Part shown: positions 59,014-64,000 of the stretch, in pieces
How the letters are laid out: the number at the start of each line of letters is the position of its first letter
Numbering within the stretch: position 1 is the first letter of the stretch
From: Vibrio syngnathi
Lineage (GTDB): Bacteria > Pseudomonadota > Gammaproteobacteria > Enterobacterales > Vibrionaceae
Direction of reading: 5' to 3'
DNA: 64,000 nt
NCBI RefSeq assembly: GCF_002119525.1
Contig: NZ_CP017916.1
Span: 3,162,001-3,226,000 of the forward strand
Notes under the pieces: model-generated
The model's database searches: none
Told to the model about the DNA's origin: nothing
What the model saw: the letters and a program-made list of their open reading frames with translations, nothing else
Made by a program: the position numbers and the translations under genes

Positions 59014-60567
59014 TTATTTTACAACTAGGTCGCCGAAGTAAGGCATAACCATTGGGTTTACTACGTCTGCTGCACCTACGTTAGATTTCGCGCCCCACGC
59101 TTCACTTTGCCAGTGTAGAGGTACGAATACTGCGTCGTTGTAAAGTGTTGCTTCAACGCCTTTCAACATTTTAGAACGCTTAACTGGGTCAGTTTCAGTG
59201 TTAGAAGCTTCTACAATCGCATCCATTTCTGGGTTTGAGTAGCCAGAACAGTTGTATTGACCACGGCCAGTCTCTTCGTTACGAGTCATTGTTAGGAACT
59301 CGTTGAAGTTAGCTGAATCTTCTGTATCTGAGTGCCAGCCGATCATCATCATGTCTGCTGAACATAGGTCAAATTCAGGCCAGTACTGTGCTTTAGGCAT
59401 TGTTTTAAGATCAACTTTGATACCAATCTTAGACAGCATTGCCGCAGACGCTTGCGCTACTTTCGCATCGTTCACGTAACGGTTATTAGGCGCTGCCATA
59501 GTTAGTGTAAAGCCATCTTCGTAGCCCGCTTCTTTCATCAGCTCTTTCGCTTTTTTCAGATCGTAACGAGGAACTAGATCTTCGTTGTGACCCGCGTAGC
59601 CTGTTGGGCTTTGCTGACCAGCAGCTGTCGCGAAACCTTTCATGATTTTCTTAACAATACCTTCATTGTTAATCGCATGAACGATTGCTTGACGAACGCG
59701 CACATCTTTCAGTGCTTCGTTGCTGTTTTGATTCATTTGGAACGTAATGATACGAGTACCAGGTAGCGTTACTAGATCGATGTTCTTCGCTTTTTTAACA
59801 CGCTTGTGATCGTTTGGCGCAACAGGGTGAATCATATCAACGTCGCCAGAAAGAAGTGCTGCTACACGCGTTGCATCTTCTTTGATTGGCACAAGTGTTA
59901 GCTTGTCTACGTTGCCTTCAGTTTCTGTGTCCCAGTAATCGTTGAAACGCTCGAACGTTACTTTAACGCCTTGCTCACGCTGCGTTACGATGAATGGGCC
60001 AGTACCTGAAACGTTAGTCGAAGCAAACGAGTTACCGTGCTTAACTAGCTCAGATTTATCATTACCTTCCGCTGTTTGACCAGAGTAGAACTTGCTGTCC
60101 ATTGGGAAGATGTAAGTTGCTGTTTGTAGTACTAGTGGGTAAGCCGCTTTTGATACTAGCTCAACTGTGTAGCCATCCACTTTTACCATTTTTTCGTATG
60201 GCGTGAAGATAGACTTAAAGTCTGGAGAAGCTTGTAGACGTTCAAAAGTCCACACAACATCATCAGCAGTCAGTTCGTTACCAGAGTGGAATTTCACACC
60301 TTCACGTAGGTTAAAACGGAAAGTCGTATCATCAACACGCTCCCAGCTAGATGCTAGGCGGCCTTCAAAATCCATCTCTTGAGTGAAACGTACTAGAGGG
60401 TCAAACACCATGTGAGACATTTGCAGTGTGCCACCAGACAGCTGCTCGTGCGGGTCAAGTGATACCGGGTCAGCTGCGTAGCCAACGGTAATATCTGCTG
60501 CTGCTGCACTAAAGCTTAGGCCAGCTGCCATTAAAGCCACTGCTAATTTGCTTTTCATGGTTTTCAT
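59014..60567 (-). CDS. Periplasmic peptide-binding protein, SBP family 5
   Basis: A 517-residue extracellular solute-binding protein with a signal peptide (KLAVALMAAGLSFSAAAA) and the family 5 pattern VGYAADPVSLDPHEQLSGG, WTFERL and VRQAIVHAIN. It delivers peptides (probably dipeptides or oligopeptides) to the DppBC-like channel. AGGAG lies eight bases before the ATG. Ligand specificity cannot be read. Confidence 0.92.
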   Translation of the reverse strand: MKTMKSKLAVALMAAGLSFSAAAADITVGYAADPVSLDPHEQLSGGTLQMSHMVFDPLVRFTQEMDFEGRLASSWERVDDTTFRFNLREGVKFHSGNELTADDVVWTFERLQASPDFKSIFTPYEKMVKVDGYTVELVSKAAYPLVLQTATYIFPMDSKFYSGQTAEGNDKSELVKHGNSFASTNVSGTGPFIVTQREQGVKVTFERFNDYWDTETEGNVDKLTLVPIKEDATRVAALLSGDVDMIHPVAPNDHKRVKKAKNIDLVTLPGTRIITFQMNQNSNEALKDVRVRQAIVHAINNEGIVKKIMKGFATAAGQQSPTGYAGHNEDLVPRYDLKKAKELMKEAGYEDGFTLTMAAPNNRYVNDAKVAQASAAMLSKIGIKVDLKTMPKAQYWPEFDLCSADMMMIGWHSDTEDSANFNEFLTMTRNEETGRGQYNCSGYSNPEMDAIVEASNTETDPVKRSKMLKGVEATLYNDAVFVPLHWQSEAWGAKSNVGAADVVNPMVMPYFGDLVVK

Positions 60568-60661
60568 TGCATAACTCCTTCATGCGGGAATCCAGATCCC
60601 TAGTTGTTGTATTTGCGTCTGTTTATTGTTTTTAGCAAGCCAAACTCCAGCCTGCTGATTT

Positions 60662-62389
60662 TTATACCGCGGCTTGTGCCACTGCTTTTTCTTCTCTTAA
60701 ACCTGTAAATTCAGGCATTAAAGAAATTAGATGCTTGCTGTATTCATGCTGAGGCGATTGGAATAGCTGCTCGGTTGGCGCTACTTCCAATAGTTCTCCC
60801 ATTTGCATCACACCTACACGATCACACATTTGGCGAATAACCGGTAAATCGTGACTGATAAACAGCATGGTTAGGTTGAGCTCGTCTTGTAAGTCTTTTA
60901 GTAGGTTAAGGATCTGAGCCTGTACCGACACATCCAGTGCCGAGGTAGGTTCATCACAAATCAAAAGACGGGGACGAGTTGCCAAGGCGCGAGCGATAGA
61001 AATACGCTGACGTTGGCCACCTGAGAATTCGTGTGGGTACTTAACCCCTGCCATTACGCCTAAACCAACGTGCTCTAGCAGGTCGTTCACGATCTGACGA
61101 GTTTCATTCTCGTTGCGTGTAAGTTTATGAAATCGGATAGGCTCAGCAATGATGTCGAATATCTTCATTCGAGGGTTCATTGATGTATAAGGGTTTTGGA
61201 AAACCATCTGCATTTGACGACGCATTGGGCGACGTTCTTTTTCAGATTTAAGTCCCGTAAGATCAACGCCTTCAAACGTTACCTTGCCTGAGTTAGGTGC
61301 GTACAAACCAGCAATCACACGAGCAATCGTTGATTTACCCGAACCAGATTCACCCACAAGACCAAAAGTTTCACCTTCGTGTACTTCAAAGCTCACATTG
61401 TTTGACGCCTGAACGTACTCACGGCGACTCTCAAAGAAAGAATCCTTGGTGGTAAAGCGTAAGTTGACGTTTTCAACATTCAACAGCGGGCCAGTGTAAT
61501 CACGGTGATCTTGGCTTTGACCTAACCAGTGGTTTTTCACATCAAGTGGTTCCATCTCGTGCGCTTCTTCGATGTAGCTCACAAGAGGGAAACGATCGAG
61601 TTTACGATCTGAACGCGGAACCGCTGAGATAAGACTGTGCGTGTAAGGGTGTTCAGGAGTACCAAGGACTTTCGCCGTCGGGCCAAACTCAACTAAATCA
61701 CCACGATACATAACCGCTACGCGATCGGTAACGTTAGATACGACACCCATATCGTGGGTTACCAACATACAACCTACGTTTTTCTTAATACATAGATCGC
61801 GAATCAGGCCTAAGATTTGGTCTTGGATAGATACGTCTAGAGCGGTTGTTGGTTCATCGGCGATGATCAGGTCAGGTTCACCGGCCAATGCGATCGCGAT
61901 AACAACACGCTGACGCATACCGCCAGAGAATTGGTGTGGGTACTGCTTTAAACGGTTTTCTGGTTGCGGAATACCAACTTGGTTCATCAAATCTAATGAG
62001 CGCTGGTAGGCTTCTTGATCCGAAACCTTCATGTTGGCATGAATCGTCTCTTTTAACTGCTGTTCTACTGTGAATAGAGGGTTAAGAGAAGTCATTGGAT
62101 CTTGGAAGATAAAACCAATCTTTGAGCCGCGAACAGAACGCATCTGTTCAGGAGATAAGCCTGAAACTTTTTCACCGTCCAGAAATACCTCGCCGCTAGC
62201 AATGCGACCAGGAGGGCTCAGCAAATCGATCACAGCATTACCTACTGTTGATTTGCCTGCACCAGACTCGCCTACAACGCCAACAATCTCACCACGTTCA
62301 ATGTTGAACGAAAGTGATTTCACTGCGGCGTGAACTCCATGACGAGATGGGTATTCGATACGAAGATTTTTTACTTCTAAAAGTGACAT
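60662..62389 (-). CDS. Fused tandem ATPase of the peptide ABC transporter (DppD-DppF type)
   Basis: A 575-residue protein with two complete ABC domains. Domain 1 (about 1-270) has Walker A GESGAGKST, signature SGGMRQRV and Walker B IADEPTTALDV. Domain 2 (about 300-560) has GESGSGKST, SGGQRQRI and ICDEPTSALDV. Each domain ends in the peptide-transporter C-terminal extension. The start at 62389 (MSLLEVKNLRIEYPS) has GAGG upstream; the frame stays open to 62503 without support. It heads the operon ATPase-binding protein-permease-permease. Confidence 0.92.
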   Translation of the reverse strand: MSLLEVKNLRIEYPSRHGVHAAVKSLSFNIERGEIVGVVGESGAGKSTVGNAVIDLLSPPGRIASGEVFLDGEKVSGLSPEQMRSVRGSKIGFIFQDPMTSLNPLFTVEQQLKETIHANMKVSDQEAYQRSLDLMNQVGIPQPENRLKQYPHQFSGGMRQRVVIAIALAGEPDLIIADEPTTALDVSIQDQILGLIRDLCIKKNVGCMLVTHDMGVVSNVTDRVAVMYRGDLVEFGPTAKVLGTPEHPYTHSLISAVPRSDRKLDRFPLVSYIEEAHEMEPLDVKNHWLGQSQDHRDYTGPLLNVENVNLRFTTKDSFFESRREYVQASNNVSFEVHEGETFGLVGESGSGKSTIARVIAGLYAPNSGKVTFEGVDLTGLKSEKERRPMRRQMQMVFQNPYTSMNPRMKIFDIIAEPIRFHKLTRNENETRQIVNDLLEHVGLGVMAGVKYPHEFSGGQRQRISIARALATRPRLLICDEPTSALDVSVQAQILNLLKDLQDELNLTMLFISHDLPVIRQMCDRVGVMQMGELLEVAPTEQLFQSPQHEYSKHLISLMPEFTGLREEKAVAQAAV

Positions 62390-63190
62390 TACCAGACCTC
62401 TACTGCTTTGGCAGCTTTCTGCCCTGTCTGCAAAATTGAATCCATTCTTACCAGAATATTGTTCTGATATTTTATACGGTTGACAATTTGGCAAACAATT
62501 CACAGAAAAGCAACAAAAATAGGATAAAAAGTCGACATTAAACGCTTAACAAGCAAAAGCACCACATAACTATTCACCCATAGAGCATATAGTAATAAAA
62601 ATCAACATTCTATTGTCGATAATAAATACTCACAAATCCCTTACTACCACTTACTTGTAGAGTTAAACCTATGGTTAAAAGCAGATCTCACTACCAGTCA
62701 CTAAAAACAAATAATTATTCCAAAAAACAATTAACACTATAGAAACAAACGCTAGCTTTGCTAATTTAAGCAAACAAAACAACCACACAAAGCCAACCCA
62801 ACCACACATTCAACCATATGTATTATTTTGATAAATACAAACAAGAAAACGAAAGATTTAATAAATCAAAGGATTTTTTAAACAACAAGATTCGAAGAAA
62901 TCTGTCAAATACAGGCCTTAGAGAACATATTTAACGTCAAATTTCACTTTTCATAAAAATCCTTAGACCAAACCTATTAATTTGTCGAATGATTGGTGGT
63001 GAATTTTATATAAAATTAGATATCGATCTGCACATTTGATAAAATAAACCAACATCATAATGGGAGATAAAGGGTAAGAGCCTGCCTTATAATAAAGAGG
63101 GATACTGACGTTAGTAGCATTAAGCAAGGTGTCGAATCGATTGAGGTCCCAGCATTCAAAATTGAAAATTACTGAAACGAAAGATGTAAA
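62390..63190. other. 800-base AT-rich gap without a recognisable gene
   Basis: A very AT-rich stretch with no supportable coding frame on either strand. It presumably holds the promoter of the peptide-transporter operon near its left end. No clear motif could be assigned. Confidence 0.6.
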
Positions 63191-63664
63191 AAAGCCCCGT
63201 CATTTCTGACGAGCTTTCTTAAAGTGATCGGTGAAGAGACATTCTTTGAACATCAGGCGAACCCCACTTGGGTTCCAATCTAGCGATCTACAGATGAAAA
63301 AAAAGCTCATCATTTCTGATGAGCTTTCTTAAAGTAATCGATTAAGAGACATTCCTTGAACATCAGGCGAACCCCATTTGGGTTCCAATCTAATGATCTA
63401 TAGATGAAAAAAAAGCTCATCATTTCTGATGACTTTCTTAGAGGTGGTCAGTGAAGAGACATCCTTTGAACATCAGGCGAACCCCATTTGGGTTCCAATC
63501 TAATGATCTATAGATGAAAAAAAAGCTCATCATTTCTGATGACTTTCTTAGAGGTGGTCAGTGAAGAGACATCCTTTGAACATCAGGCGAACCCCACTTG
63601 GGTTCCAATCTAGTGATCTATAGATGAAAAAAAAGCTCATCATTTCTGATGAGCTTTCTTAAGG
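63191..63664 (-). repeat. 110-bp tandem repeats derived from tRNA-Pro 3' end plus terminator
   Basis: CATCAGGCGA recurs at 63251, 63361, 63471 and 63581, an exact 110-bp period. Each unit, read on the minus strand, contains a remnant of the tRNA 3' end (GGGGTTCG ... TCTCTTCACTGACCACC), a GAACCC/GGGTTC hairpin and a terminator hairpin (GCTCATCA/TGATGAGC then T8). A fifth, diverged terminator lies at 63191-63215. The array directly follows the tRNA-Pro gene in the direction of transcription. Confidence 0.93.
63548..63643 (-). CDS. Possible 31-residue peptide encoded in each tRNA-tail repeat (first copy)
   Basis: From tandem ATGs inside the terminator hairpin the frame reads MMSFFFIYRSLDWNPSGVRL and ends CLFTDHL. 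The same frame is open in the next three units (starts near 63533, 63423 and 63313), the last two ending in KKAHQK and KKARQK. No ribosome site is visible, and the frame may persist only because the DNA is repeated. Listed because of the parallel with the tyrT repeat transcript of E. coli. Confidence 0.2.
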   Translation of the reverse strand: MMSFFFIYRSLDWNPSGVRLMFKGCLFTDHL

Positions 63665-63741
<77 letters not shown>

Positions 63742-63796
63742 AGACGTTTCGTTTGATTTCTCAAACAGGGAACTTCAATGAAGTTACCAAAATTAA

Positions 63797-63873
63797 TGGG
63801 GTGGCTAACGAGATTCGAACTCGCGACCACCGGAATCACAATCCAGGGCTCTACCAACTGAGCTATAGCCACC
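63797..63873 (-). tRNA. tRNA-His(GTG)
   Basis: A 77-base cloverleaf on the minus strand: acceptor GTGGCTA/TAGCCAC with the extra 5' G typical of tRNA-His, anticodon GTG in GGATTGTGATTCC, encoded CCA end. Confidence 0.97.
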
Positions 63874-63917
63874 ACTAATCTTTTAGATAACCGCTTAAAA
63901 AGCGATTATTGAAATAG

Positions 63918-63994
<77 letters not shown>

Positions 63995-64000
63995 ACTAGT

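Noticed and set aside
63191..63664. CRISPR array
   Set aside because: The 110-bp units are contiguous with no unique spacers and are clearly derived from the tRNA 3' end and terminator; no cas genes are present.

Overview
This window is a piece of a Vibrio (Vibrionaceae) main chromosome. The backbone gene order (engB, spf, polA, ryhB, hemB, tatD, tatABC, ubiB-ubiJ-ubiE, rmuC, then yhiN, uspB, ftnA, uspA, rsmJ, asnC, prlC, rlmJ, gor), the Spot 42 and long RyhB-type small RNAs, an NqrB-like Na+-pump subunit and the protein sequences all fit Vibrio. The species cannot be fixed by reading alone. The series yhiN-uspB-uspA-rsmJ-prlC-rlmJ-gor matches the order known from E. coli, so this is old, conserved backbone.

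Layout. 1-16.3 kb: housekeeping genes. These are a partial cytochrome c4 gene, the ribosome-assembly GTPase EngB, Spot 42 RNA, DNA polymerase I, RyhB RNA under two Fur boxes, HemB, a TatD nuclease, the Tat export operon joined to ubiquinone genes, RmuC and an EamA exporter. 16.5-37.8 kb: a 21.3-kb mobile genomic island inserted inside yhiN (a HI0933-like flavoprotein gene). Its two ends are imperfect inverted repeats (16504-16533 and 37778-37803). The host gene can be rejoined in frame on paper across a shared GTT.

The island carries, from left to right: a probable Kiwa pair (kwaA, kwaB) fused to the end of a type I restriction-modification operon (hsdR-hsdM-hsdS); a HEPN-domain protein preceded by an unexplained structured, terminator-rich intergenic region; a small basic protein; a helicase plus winged-helix-like protein divergent from an XRE regulator with two matching operators; a complete, diverged second copy of yhiN; and a tightly overlapping four-gene operon with three tyrosine-recombinase-like proteins and one small helper. 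The extra yhiN copy probably replaces the gene the island destroys, so that insertion costs the host little. The defence cargo, recombinase module and self-complementation together are the most notable part of the window.

37.8-62.4 kb: backbone again, with the stress and iron-storage cluster uspB-ftnA-uspA, a Fur-box-preceded CxxC/coiled-coil protein, RsmJ, a sensor GGDEF-EAL protein, AsnC, oligopeptidase A, RlmJ, glutathione reductase, a large lipoprotein, an orphan NqrB paralogue, a SPOR-domain protein and a peptide ABC transporter operon. 62.4-64 kb: an AT-rich gene-free stretch, then a tandem array of 110-bp repeats made from the 3' end of a tRNA-Pro gene plus its terminator, and the tRNA genes Pro-His-Pro (all on the minus strand, cluster continuing beyond the window).
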